Source: Thalassospira profundimaris
Lineage (GTDB): Bacteria > Pseudomonadota > Alphaproteobacteria > Rhodospirillales > Thalassospiraceae
Direction: 5' to 3'
Assembly (NCBI RefSeq): GCF_003326795.1
Contig: NZ_JPWI01000011.1
Location: 1-64,000, forward strand
Length of the DNA stretch: 64,000 nucleotides
Position numbers and translations under genes: made by a program. Under the pieces are notes generated by a model. That model was not told the DNA's origin. It saw nothing but the letters and a program-made list of their open reading frames with translations, and searched no databases. The first letter of the stretch is position 1. Every line of letters begins with the position of its first letter. Of this stretch, positions 9,620 to 17,859 are shown piece after piece.

Positions 9620-10534
9620 TTATGCGGCGGTTTCCGGCAACTGGACCCAGTCAGGCACGGAAACCGTGATTTTGGCATCGCCTGCATGCAGTTGGGCATC
9701 ATCGCCAACCCGTTCAAGGCGGATCAGCGCAAGCCCGACATTGCCATGCACGGAACGAATGGTTCCGGCTTCCTTGTCGCCATTCATGATGATGGTGCCT
9801 GCGTCGGGGCTCGGGCCATCAATCGTGATCGGCAATAGACGTTTGCGCACAAGACCGCGATATTTGGTGCGCGCGGTCAGTTCCTGCCCCATATAGCAGC
9901 CCTTTTTGAAATCGACGCCGCCAAGCTCCTCAAAACCGTTTTCAAGCAGGATCGATTTCTCGATTTCCAGATCATCGCTGCCATTGGGGACGCCAAGGGA
10001 TACGCGCATCTTGTGGTAAGCTTCGATGGTGCTTTCAGTCGCGCCGATTGCCGCCATTTCAGCAAGTTCGTTCTTGGGAAGCAGGATGCGTGCACCCAGT
10101 GCAGTCAGGCGCGGGTCTACGACCTTGATACCATCGGCAATGCGTCCAGTGGTACCGGCTGTTGTGTCGGTAAACAGGTTGGTCAGCGCATCCTTGCCAA
10201 ATACGGCAATGACGTCATAGCTGTCGGTAACGTCGGTCAGTTCGGCTTTGGCGCGTAATTTATACATGCGCAGTTTTTTGAACAGTTCAGCCGCACGTTC
10301 GCCATTTTCACCGCGTTCACATTCAATCAGCAGGCTGTCCTCATCCTGTTGATAGACAAAGAAATCAAACAGGAATTTGCCCTGCGGTGTCAGTAGGGCA
10401 CCATAGCCCGATCTGGTTGCCGAGATGTTTTCGATGTTGTTTGATACCAGTCCTTGCAAAAAGCTTACGCGATCTGGCCCGCTGACGCGGATGACGGCGC
10501 GATCCGTCAGGATGGCGTAGAAAGACTCACTCAT
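9620..10534 (-). CDS. ygfZ: YgfZ/GcvT-domain folate-binding protein
   Basis: 304-aa relative of glycine cleavage T protein (COG0354, YgfZ/Iba57). Members bind tetrahydrofolate and help assemble or repair Fe-S enzymes such as MiaB. Seen: the family signature KGCYMGQELTAR (about residues 214-225) with its conserved cysteine, and the N-terminal RVSGPDRVSFLQGLVSN. No other glycine-cleavage gene is nearby, supporting the Fe-S role. Divergent from the glycosyltransferase operon across about 150 bases. Confidence 0.92.
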   Translation of the reverse strand: MSESFYAILTDRAVIRVSGPDRVSFLQGLVSNNIENISATRSGYGALLTPQGKFLFDFFVYQQDEDSLLIECERGENGERAAELFKKLRMYKLRAKAELTDVTDSYDVIAVFGKDALTNLFTDTTAGTTGRIADGIKVVDPRLTALGARILLPKNELAEMAAIGATESTIEAYHKMRVSLGVPNGSDDLEIEKSILLENGFEELGGVDFKKGCYMGQELTARTKYRGLVRKRLLPITIDGPSPDAGTIIMNGDKEAGTIRSVHGNVGLALIRLERVGDDAQLHAGDAKITVSVPDWVQLPETAA

Positions 10535-10681
10535 AATTTATCGGCTCCGATCTGTCGGATTTGTTTGGGCGAAATGTGGGGCAATCGCGCAAATTTCGCA
10601 AGGCCTGTCTCAGGGATAAAGCCATATCCATATGCAAGAAAACCCTTCATAAAACGCCTCCGAGCAGCTAGAACCAAACTT

Positions 10682-11722
10682 ATGAAAATCTTGATGCTTG
10701 AACAGTCAATCGGCTTTGATCCAAAGGATCGTGAAGCCCGCCCGCTGGGGACTTGCCAACGCGCCTTCATCGCATTGGCCGAGGCCCTTGTTGCCCGTGG
10801 TCACAAGGTCGAAGCGCGCCGCAATGGCGGGATCGACAAGGATGCAAGCGGTGTAGCATGGCGACAACTTGATGCCGAATTGCCGCCATTTGGTGGCGAT
10901 GCGGTCGATACCGTTATTGTCTGGCGCGAGCCTGCCTTGCTCAGCCATCCCTCGGTTCCGGCTGGTGCAACGATTGTTCTATGGTTCGATGGGGATCCTG
11001 GGCGACTGAATGCGGATGAAGTGCGTCTGGTTCTTCAGGAAAAGAAAGTCCAGGTCATCTTCTGCGACGATGCACAGGCCAAGGCTTTTGATGCAGAACT
11101 CGCCAAAAAGCCGATTGTGGTCAAGCCTGGGGCGACATCGGCCTTTACCATGGCATCAAACATGCACTGGGCGTTTGAATCGCGTGACGAGCTTGCGGTA
11201 ACGGTGGCGAACACCAAAACCGGTATCGCCCAGATCATTCGTATCTGGGATGCCTATGTCGCGCCAAAGGCACCCAAGGCGATCCTTGAAGTCTATGCCT
11301 ATGATCTGTTTAGCGCCATGGCTGGCGAGAATGATGATGTTTCTGAAGACATTATTGATCTTGTCCGCGGCGCGATTGACAAGGGGGTTCGGGTTCTTCA
11401 TCCCAAGCCCGAAGCCGATATGGCCGAGACTGTCGCCAATGCGCGTGTTTTCCTTCATCACGGGAAATACGGCACGGATCATGTCGGCCAATGGATTGTT
11501 GATGCACTTGGTGCTGCAACGCCGGTGGTATCCTATGGCGGGATTGCCAGGAACCGGATCGAAGATGGAAAGACCGGTTATATTGTTCCCGATGAATCGG
11601 CTTATGGCAATATCACCACACAGCTTCTGACAGATCGTTCGTTCTTTGCCAGCCAGTCCGAGGCGGCCCGCAATGATCGCCGGGAATGGATCCATGTTGC
11701 AGGCGAGCTGGAGAAACTTTAA
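10682..11722 (+). CDS. Glycosyltransferase, GT4-like
   Basis: 346 aa from the ATG at 10682 (MKILMLEQSIGF). Two Rossmann-like halves: an N-terminal acceptor half and a C-terminal donor half with the pattern ARVFLHHGKYGTDHVGQWIVDALGAATPVVSYG, then a conserved GKTGYIVPDE typical of nucleotide-sugar GT-B enzymes. First gene of an operon of four glycosyltransferases plus asnB, each separated by less than about 30 bases. Probably adds a sugar to lipopolysaccharide core or another envelope glycan; donor and acceptor are unknown. Confidence 0.75.
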   Translation: MKILMLEQSIGFDPKDREARPLGTCQRAFIALAEALVARGHKVEARRNGGIDKDASGVAWRQLDAELPPFGGDAVDTVIVWREPALLSHPSVPAGATIVLWFDGDPGRLNADEVRLVLQEKKVQVIFCDDAQAKAFDAELAKKPIVVKPGATSAFTMASNMHWAFESRDELAVTVANTKTGIAQIIRIWDAYVAPKAPKAILEVYAYDLFSAMAGENDDVSEDIIDLVRGAIDKGVRVLHPKPEADMAETVANARVFLHHGKYGTDHVGQWIVDALGAATPVVSYGGIARNRIEDGKTGYIVPDESAYGNITTQLLTDRSFFASQSEAARNDRREWIHVAGELEKL

Positions 11723-11725
11723 ACC

Positions 11726-12697
11726 GTGCGCCTTCTGTTCATTACATCGAACCGTTTGGGGGACGCTGTCCTTTCAACGTCGGTCCTGCGCCATTATGTC
11801 GAAACATATCCGGGCGTCCGGGTAACCGTTGCTTGCGGGCCGGTTGCCGCCCCGATTTTTCAGGCCGTCCCGAACCTTGATCGCATCATTGAGATGCCCA
11901 AGCAAAAGCGCGGAGGGCATTGGTGGAAGCTTTGGAAATCGGTTGTTCTGAACTGGTGGGATGTGATTGTTGACCTGCGCGGCAGTGCCACGGCCTATGT
12001 TCTTCCGGGCAGCAAACGGGTGGTGCTCAAAGGCAATGACGACAGCCTCCATCGCGTGGAACAGCTTGGTGAGCTTCTCAATGTGTCGCCTCCCCCTTTT
12101 CCAAAGGTCTGGATTGATGAGGCAAGCCGCGAACGCGCAAATGCGCTTTTGCCACAAACGGAAAGACCGTTGCTGGTTGTAGGGCCGACGTCAAACTGGG
12201 TAGGCAAGACCTGGCATCCGGAACGGTTTGTCGAAGCCATTTCGACCCTGACGGCCAAGGGGGGCGTGCTTGATGGCGCGCATGTTCTGATTGTGGGAGC
12301 GCCTAACGAACGTGATATGGCTGAAGATGTCATCAACTCCGTACCCGAAGACCGGCGATCTGAAATCTTTGGCACGGAAAGCCTGTTGACTGTTATGGCC
12401 TGTCTGGAACGTGCGGACTTGTATATCGGTAATGATTCCGGCTTGATGCATATGGCAGCAGCGTCCGGGTGTCCGACACTTGGCCTGTTTGGTCCGTCGC
12501 GTGATGAACATTATCGACCATATGCCAAATGGGGCCGTGCGATCAGAACTGACTGGTCTTTCGACAAGATCATCGAAAATCGCACCAGCCGCTTCTCGCA
12601 GGAAAACCTGATGGAAACATTGCCGGTCGAAAAAGTTGTCAAAGCGGCAGCAGAGCTGGTTTCCGAATATCGCCTTTCAGGAAAAAATCATGACTGA
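11726..12697 (+). CDS. Glycosyltransferase family 9 (heptosyltransferase-like)
   Basis: 323 aa, GTG start 3 bases after the previous stop. The start MRLLFITSNRLGDAVLSTSVLRHY is the ADP-heptose:LPS heptosyltransferase pattern (the GDxVLSTP motif), and the C-terminal half has YIGNDSGLMHMAAASGCPTLGLFGPS, the nucleotide-sugar site of GT9. Known GT9 enzymes add heptose to the inner LPS core in the cytoplasm. Which sugar is used here is not visible. The next gene overlaps its end by 8 bases. Confidence 0.88.
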   Translation: MRLLFITSNRLGDAVLSTSVLRHYVETYPGVRVTVACGPVAAPIFQAVPNLDRIIEMPKQKRGGHWWKLWKSVVLNWWDVIVDLRGSATAYVLPGSKRVVLKGNDDSLHRVEQLGELLNVSPPPFPKVWIDEASRERANALLPQTERPLLVVGPTSNWVGKTWHPERFVEAISTLTAKGGVLDGAHVLIVGAPNERDMAEDVINSVPEDRRSEIFGTESLLTVMACLERADLYIGNDSGLMHMAAASGCPTLGLFGPSRDEHYRPYAKWGRAIRTDWSFDKIIENRTSRFSQENLMETLPVEKVVKAAAELVSEYRLSGKNHD

Positions 12698-13454
12698 TGC
12701 CATGCCCCGTATTTCTGTTGTTCTGTGTGCCCACAACGAGGAAAAGCGTCTGGCAGCGTGCCTGGAGAAGGTCACCTTTGCCGACGAGATCGTTGTCGTT
12801 TGCGATAAATGTACCGACCGAACCGAAGATATAGCCAGGGAGTTTGGTGCCAAAACCGTTGTTGGCAGCTGGGATATCGAGGGACATCGTCGTAACAAGG
12901 CAATTGAAGAGGCAACTGGCGACTGGATTTTCGAACTTGATGCCGATGAACATGTGAATGACGAACTCGCCCTTTCAATTCGGGAGGCAGTTAATAGTGG
13001 AGCATATGATCGCTATCTGATCCCGGTGGATAATTACGTTGGCAAGCGACTGGTACGCTATGGATGGGGTGCCTCCTTTGGAACCTCGGCGGTATGGCGC
13101 TTGTTCCGCAAGGGGTACAAGGTTTGGGGTGACCAGAGGGTTCATCCTGCAATCAACATGACAGGACGTCAGGGGCCTAAGCTTAGCGGTGCGCTGGTCC
13201 ATTTTGTTGATCGCAATATCTCGGACATGATCCGTCGTCTTGACAGTTACACCAGTGCACGGGCTGCGGATTTGCGGGCAAGTGGAAACATCGGCACATT
13301 CCGGCACAATTTCCGGCGTATTTTTTCGCGCTTCTGGCGCTGTTTTGTCTCGCGCAAGGGATATAGGGAAGGCGGGATGGGATTCCTGATTGCACTTCTG
13401 GCGGCGTTGTTCCCGATGATTTCCTATCTCAAAGCCCGCTACGATGAAGAATAA
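12690..13454 (+). CDS. Glycosyltransferase family 2 (WaaE/KdtX-like)
   Basis: 254 aa from the ATG at 12690, overlapping the previous gene. GT-A fold: SVVLCAHNEEKRLAACLEKV at the N-terminus and the metal-binding ELDADEHV. The short length, KRNKAIEEATGDWI-type centre and C-terminal hydrophobic segment (GFLIALLAALFPMISYL) match LPS core beta-glucosyltransferases of the WaaE type. Cytoplasmic face of the inner membrane is likely. Substrate inferred only at the family level. Confidence 0.85.
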   Translation: MTDAMPRISVVLCAHNEEKRLAACLEKVTFADEIVVVCDKCTDRTEDIAREFGAKTVVGSWDIEGHRRNKAIEEATGDWIFELDADEHVNDELALSIREAVNSGAYDRYLIPVDNYVGKRLVRYGWGASFGTSAVWRLFRKGYKVWGDQRVHPAINMTGRQGPKLSGALVHFVDRNISDMIRRLDSYTSARAADLRASGNIGTFRHNFRRIFSRFWRCFVSRKGYREGGMGFLIALLAALFPMISYLKARYDEE

Positions 13455-13478
13455 GCAGGTTCAGTTGGAGACCAGTGC

Positions 13479-14504
13479 ATGACCATGTTGCTGCAAACCA
13501 TGGCGGGCAGTCCGTTCGGCGGTGCTGAGGAATTTTTTGTGCGACTGGCCTGCGGCTTTCAACGCGCGGGTGTCGACCAGCACTGTGTCGTCCGCCCCAA
13601 TGAAGGGCGGAATCCGGTTCTGGCAGAAAATGGCGTATCATTTGATGAGTTGCCGTTCGGTGGAAGGTTCGATTTGCGCACGCCATGGGGCCTGCGTCAG
13701 CAGATCAGGAAACACAAGCCACACATCGTTCTGTCATGGATGAACCGTGCCAGCCGAATGACACCATCTGGTGACTTCACCAAGGTTGCGCGACTTGGCG
13801 GCTATTACAAACTCAAGAATTTCCGGGATTGTGATCATCTGATCGGCAATACCAAAGATATTTGCGACTATCTTGTGCGCGAAGGCTGGCCGTCTGATCG
13901 GACCCACTATTTGCCCAACTTTGTTGATGCAACACCGGGGATTGCCATTGATCGTTCGGAGTTCAACACCCCGAAAGATGCGCCGCTTGTTCTTGGATTG
14001 GGACGTCTGCATCAAAACAAAGGGTTTGATACCCTTATCCGTGCGATGGTCGATGTGCCGGATGCATATCTATGGATCGCGGGTGCAGGGGATCTAAAAG
14101 ATGATCTGTTGAAATTGTCTGGCGAATGCGGCGTTGCAGATCGTGTGCGTTTGCTGGGGTGGCGGCGCGATGTGGCCAATCTGTTTGCCACATGTGATGT
14201 GTTCTGTGCGTCGTCGCGCCACGAACCTCTAGGCAACATGGTTATCGAAGCGTGGGCAAACGGAAAACCGGTGGTCGCACAGGCAAGTCAGGGGCCCGTT
14301 CAGTTGATTACACAGGGGGAGAGCGGTTTGCTTTCTCCGCTTGAAGATGTGTCGGCACTGGCCCGTGATCTTCGTACAGTTCTTGACGACAAGACACTTT
14401 CCGACACATTGTCAGCCAATGGTCGCGCCGCCTTTGAGGCGGATTTCACCGAAGATGTAGTGGTTGCCCGATACAAGACTTTCTTTGACGAGGTTGCGCG
14501 TTAA
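13479..14504 (+). CDS. Glycosyltransferase family 4
   Basis: 341 aa. GT-B enzyme with the N-terminal AGSPFGGAEEFFVRLA motif of GT4 and the C-terminal VLGLGRLHQNKGFDTLIRAM, then SSRHEPLGNMVIEAWANGKPVVA, where the glutamates contact the donor nucleotide-sugar. GGAG ribosome site 9 bases before the ATG. Its last base is the first base of the asnB start codon (TAATG), implying translational coupling. Confidence 0.88.
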   Translation: MTMLLQTMAGSPFGGAEEFFVRLACGFQRAGVDQHCVVRPNEGRNPVLAENGVSFDELPFGGRFDLRTPWGLRQQIRKHKPHIVLSWMNRASRMTPSGDFTKVARLGGYYKLKNFRDCDHLIGNTKDICDYLVREGWPSDRTHYLPNFVDATPGIAIDRSEFNTPKDAPLVLGLGRLHQNKGFDTLIRAMVDVPDAYLWIAGAGDLKDDLLKLSGECGVADRVRLLGWRRDVANLFATCDVFCASSRHEPLGNMVIEAWANGKPVVAQASQGPVQLITQGESGLLSPLEDVSALARDLRTVLDDKTLSDTLSANGRAAFEADFTEDVVVARYKTFFDEVAR

Positions 14505-16264
14505 TGTGCGGAATTGCCGGTTATATCGCCAAGGACAAGCAAACACTTGATCCCGAAATTCTGGATCGTCTGCGTGATGCGCTGGGCCATCGGGGCCCGG
14601 ACGGTGACGGGCGTTATGTCAAAGGACCGGTCGGCTTCATACAGACGCGTCTTGCGATCATTGATCTCGATACCGGAGATCAGCCGCTATATCATGAGAA
14701 CGGCAGTGTGCTGATCGCCAATGGCGAGATCTATAACTATATCGAACTTAGAAAAAGCCTCTGTGAAGCAAGCTTCAAGACGCGTTCTGACAGCGAAACG
14801 GCACTAAGAGTTTACGCACGGGATAATATCGGGGGTTTTGACCAGCTCCGTGGCATGTATGCCTTTGCGATTCATGATGTGATTGAAAATCAGGTTGTGC
14901 TGTGTCGTGATCCATTCGGGATCAAACAGCTTTACTATGTCGAAACCCCCGAATTCTTTGCCTTTGCATCCGAAGCGCAGGCACTGATTGCCGCCGGACT
15001 GGTTGCTCGCGAAGTCCGCGATGACGCCCGTGCCGAATTGTTGCAGGTTCAGTTTACAACCGGCAGTGACATGATCTTTGACGGGATCAAGCGTTTGCTT
15101 CCGGGTGAAACCATTGTCCTCAACAATGGACGGATTATTGATCGTCGTCGTCGTCAGGTTCTGGGAGACCGCGGTGCCGTTGGAACAAATCTCGACGCAG
15201 CACTGAGCGACTGGGACCGCGTTTTCGAAGAGTCAGTGCGATTGCATCAACGATCAGACGTTGACTATGCCATGTTCCTGTCCGGTGGTATTGATAGTGC
15301 GTCGTTGCTTGGCATGATGCATCGTCTGAATGAACGACCGGTAACGGCTTATACGGCGGCCTTTGAAGCATCCAGCGTCCATGACGAGCGAGACATTGCA
15401 CGTGAGGTCGCCAAGGCGTGCAATGCCAATCATATTGAGGTCATGTTCTCTGAAAGTGATTTCTGGACGTTGTTGCCCGAAGTTGCTGCACGGATGGATG
15501 ACCCGGTTGCCGATTATGCGATCCTTCCGACCTACAAGCTTGCCAGCGAAGCCGCGCGCGACTTCAAAGTCGTTTTGTGCGGTGAGGGCGGAGATGAACT
15601 GTTTGGTGGATATGGTCGATATCGTTCCGTAATGCGTCCATTGTTGCTGGGTGGGCGTGTGATGCGTTCCAAGGGAACCTTTGACAAGATTGATGTCCTT
15701 CGCCCCAGTGTTCTTGACGGTTGGCGCGACGGAATTGCCGCATCGGAAAGCCGAGAAAATCGTGGGAAACGCTCGCGCCTCGCCGTGGCACAGGCTGTGG
15801 ATTGTTCGGATTGGCTACCAAATGATCTTCTGATCAAGCTTGACCGGATGTTGATGGCACATGGTCTTGAAGGGCGGACACCATTCCTGGACCCTGCCGT
15901 TGCCGATTTTGCCTATCAATTGCCCGATCGCCTCAAGGTCCGTAAAGGGGTTGGCAAGTTCCTGCTTCGGAGCTGGCTTGAGCGGTGTCTGCCAATGGCG
16001 CACCCGTTTGCGAAAAAACGCGGCTTTACTGTGCCGGTTGGCGAGTGGATTGCAAACAAGGGTAACCGTCTTGGCCCGTTAGTGGCTCATCAGGCCGGTG
16101 TACTTGAGATTGCTGATCCAGCCGCTGTTGAGAAACTGTTCACAACACCGGGCAAGAAAGAAGCTGCTGCTTGCTGGCATCTTCTGTTCTATGCGCTTTG
16201 GCATCAGACCAATGTGTTGGGGCATGCCCCGCAAAAGGACGTTTTTGAAACACTTGCCCCCTGA
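14504..16264 (+). CDS. asnB: Asparagine synthase, glutamine-hydrolysing
   Basis: 586 aa. Class II glutamine amidotransferase domain with Cys2 as nucleophile (MCGIAGY) and LAIIDLDTGDQP, then the ATP-pyrophosphatase domain with FLSGGIDSASL (PP-loop) and CGEGGDELFGGYGRY. All catalytic residues are there. It ends a glycosyltransferase operon. AsnB-like enzymes in such clusters may amidate sugar uronic acids or other cell-envelope carboxylates rather than make asparagine; the sequence alone does not decide between the two. Confidence 0.92.
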   Translation: MCGIAGYIAKDKQTLDPEILDRLRDALGHRGPDGDGRYVKGPVGFIQTRLAIIDLDTGDQPLYHENGSVLIANGEIYNYIELRKSLCEASFKTRSDSETALRVYARDNIGGFDQLRGMYAFAIHDVIENQVVLCRDPFGIKQLYYVETPEFFAFASEAQALIAAGLVAREVRDDARAELLQVQFTTGSDMIFDGIKRLLPGETIVLNNGRIIDRRRRQVLGDRGAVGTNLDAALSDWDRVFEESVRLHQRSDVDYAMFLSGGIDSASLLGMMHRLNERPVTAYTAAFEASSVHDERDIAREVAKACNANHIEVMFSESDFWTLLPEVAARMDDPVADYAILPTYKLASEAARDFKVVLCGEGGDELFGGYGRYRSVMRPLLLGGRVMRSKGTFDKIDVLRPSVLDGWRDGIAASESRENRGKRSRLAVAQAVDCSDWLPNDLLIKLDRMLMAHGLEGRTPFLDPAVADFAYQLPDRLKVRKGVGKFLLRSWLERCLPMAHPFAKKRGFTVPVGEWIANKGNRLGPLVAHQAGVLEIADPAAVEKLFTTPGKKEAAACWHLLFYALWHQTNVLGHAPQKDVFETLAP

Positions 16265-16298
16265 ATGCAGGGCAACTTTTCAGTCAAAGGGGCATTGA

Positions 16299-16670
16299 AT
16301 GCCTAGGGTCGGACCTTCAGTCTGGATGATTGTTCCCAATATGCTGCGCACATTGATGCGTGGGGATGTCGGCCTGAAATCCAAGCTATTGCTGCTTGCC
16401 GGACTGATTTATCTGATCAGTCCGGTTGATTTTTTGCCCGATATTCTGGTCGGGTTTGGCTGGCTTGATGATATTGTGATTGTCCCGTTGCTGGGCTGGT
16501 TGTCTTATCGTAGTTTGCCACCAGCAGTGCAGGACGATATTGTTCCGGCTGAATCAGACGCAGCTTCATCATCGCGAAGGGTATATCTTTATCTTGGTCT
16601 TCTGATCATCGTGGTGATTTTAATTCTGGTTCTTGGCAGTGCAGAAAACGCAACTTTGTCAGTGAACTGA
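16299..16670 (+). CDS. DUF1232 (YkvA family) membrane protein
   Basis: 123 aa. Contains the family core KLLLLAGLIYLISPVDFLPDILVGFGWLDD (seen as two adjacent hydrophobic stretches with the SPxDxxPD motif) and a C-terminal membrane helix (VYLYLGLLIIVVILILVLG). AAGGGG ribosome site 7 bases before the ATG. Function of the family is unknown. It follows asnB by 34 bases and may ride on that transcript. Confidence 0.85.
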   Translation: MPRVGPSVWMIVPNMLRTLMRGDVGLKSKLLLLAGLIYLISPVDFLPDILVGFGWLDDIVIVPLLGWLSYRSLPPAVQDDIVPAESDAASSSRRVYLYLGLLIIVVILILVLGSAENATLSVN

Positions 16671-16744
16671 TCCCTTTGACACTGCAGACTAAAGCCCCCT
16701 TTACCAATGGTGTATTTGACTGGCCTGCGGCGGGCCACTAACTT

Positions 16745-16762
16745 TGATCAATAAAATGATCA
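16745..16762 (+). promoter_or_regulatory. Paired TGATCA operator-like site upstream of acuI
   Basis: Two copies of the palindrome TGATCA (16745-16750 and 16757-16762) lie 6 bases apart, 17 bases before the acuI ATG. The whole forms an inverted repeat with an AT-rich centre. A repressor site is possible; no regulator gene is adjacent. Confidence 0.35.
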
Positions 16763-16778
16763 TTGATGGAGGCACCCC

Positions 16779-17777
16779 ATGGGCGAGACGTTCCGTGCAC
16801 TGGTTCTGGATCAGCAGGATAAATCTGTTGTTGGAAGTTTTAAGACCCTTGAAATTGACAACCTGCCCGAGGGTGAAGTCCTTGTTCGGGTGAAATGGTC
16901 GACCCTTAATTACAAGGATGGAATGATCCTGAACGGTTTGGGACGACTGGTCCGAACCTATCCGCATGTACCCGGTGTTGATTTTTCGGGCGAGGTGGTT
17001 TCATCAAGTGATGATCGCTACAAACCGGGCGATGAGGTTGTGCTGACCGGCTGGCGGGTTGGTGAGGCGCATTGGGGTGGCTATGGACAATTTGCACGCG
17101 TCAAGGCCGACTGGCTTGTTCATCTTCCAAACGGGCTTGACGGCGCAGAGGCCATGGCAATCGGAACTGCCGGCTTTACATCGATGCTTGCTGTTATGGC
17201 CCTTGAAGAACAAGGCGTTTCGCCCAAGCAAGATGGTGAAGTGCTGGTGACCGGTGCGGCTGGCGGCGTCGGGTCTGTTGCCGTTTCCATATTGTCTGCT
17301 CTTGGCTATCGGGTTGCTGCATCTACGGGGCGTGAAGAAACCCACGCGTATTTGCGCGAACTTGGGGCGACAACCATCATTGATCGCAACGAGTTGACGG
17401 ACACAAGCAAACCGCTTTTGACGGAACGGTGGATTGGTGCAATAGACAGTGTCGGCAGCACGACACTCGCCCATGTTTTGTCCGAGATGAAATACCATGG
17501 TGTGGTTTCAGCATGCGGGTTGGCAGGCGGGCCGGATTTGCCGGCAACAGTTATTCCGTTTCTGCTGCGCGGGGTTCGACTGATCGGCATTGACTCAGTG
17601 ATGTGCCCCTATGAAACCCGTATAAAGGCATGGCAACGTCTTGCCAGCGAACTGCCAAAGGATCATCTTGCTGCTGCAACGACAAAGGTCGCTCTTTCCG
17701 ATATTCTTCCTTGGGGCGAAAGGATATTGAAGGGACAAGTCAAAGGTCGGCTTTTGATTGATGTACAAGATTGCTAG
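16779..17777 (+). CDS. acuI: Acrylyl-CoA reductase AcuI / YhdH-type quinone oxidoreductase
   Basis: 332-aa zinc-free medium-chain dehydrogenase/reductase. Seen: STLNYKDGMILNGLGR and PGVDFSGEV of the YhdH/AcuI subgroup, the NADPH Rossmann motif VTGAAGGVGSVAVSILSALG, and no structural-zinc cysteine cluster. AcuI reduces acryloyl-CoA to propionyl-CoA with NADPH, which protects marine bacteria from acrylate formed in DMSP breakdown. No other DMSP gene is in the window. GGAGG ribosome site precedes the ATG. Confidence 0.88.
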   Translation: MGETFRALVLDQQDKSVVGSFKTLEIDNLPEGEVLVRVKWSTLNYKDGMILNGLGRLVRTYPHVPGVDFSGEVVSSSDDRYKPGDEVVLTGWRVGEAHWGGYGQFARVKADWLVHLPNGLDGAEAMAIGTAGFTSMLAVMALEEQGVSPKQDGEVLVTGAAGGVGSVAVSILSALGYRVAASTGREETHAYLRELGATTIIDRNELTDTSKPLLTERWIGAIDSVGSTTLAHVLSEMKYHGVVSACGLAGGPDLPATVIPFLLRGVRLIGIDSVMCPYETRIKAWQRLASELPKDHLAAATTKVALSDILPWGERILKGQVKGRLLIDVQDC

Positions 17778-17802
17778 TGTCATCAAATCTTTGCAGAATC
17801 AA

Positions 17803-17837
17803 CAGTTCCCGGGGAACTAGCATCCGTTCGGGAACTG
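17803..17837. repeat. Nested inverted repeat upstream of the hybrid kinase
   Basis: CAGTTCCCG (17803-17811) and CGGGAACTG (17829-17837) are perfect inverted copies; the left arm also starts a local palindrome AGTTCCCGGGGAACT (17804-17818). It sits between acuI and the kinase ATG at 17860, with no T-run. Operator or mRNA hairpin. Confidence 0.5.
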
Positions 17838-17859
17838 CCAATCTGACAGTTGGAAAAAT

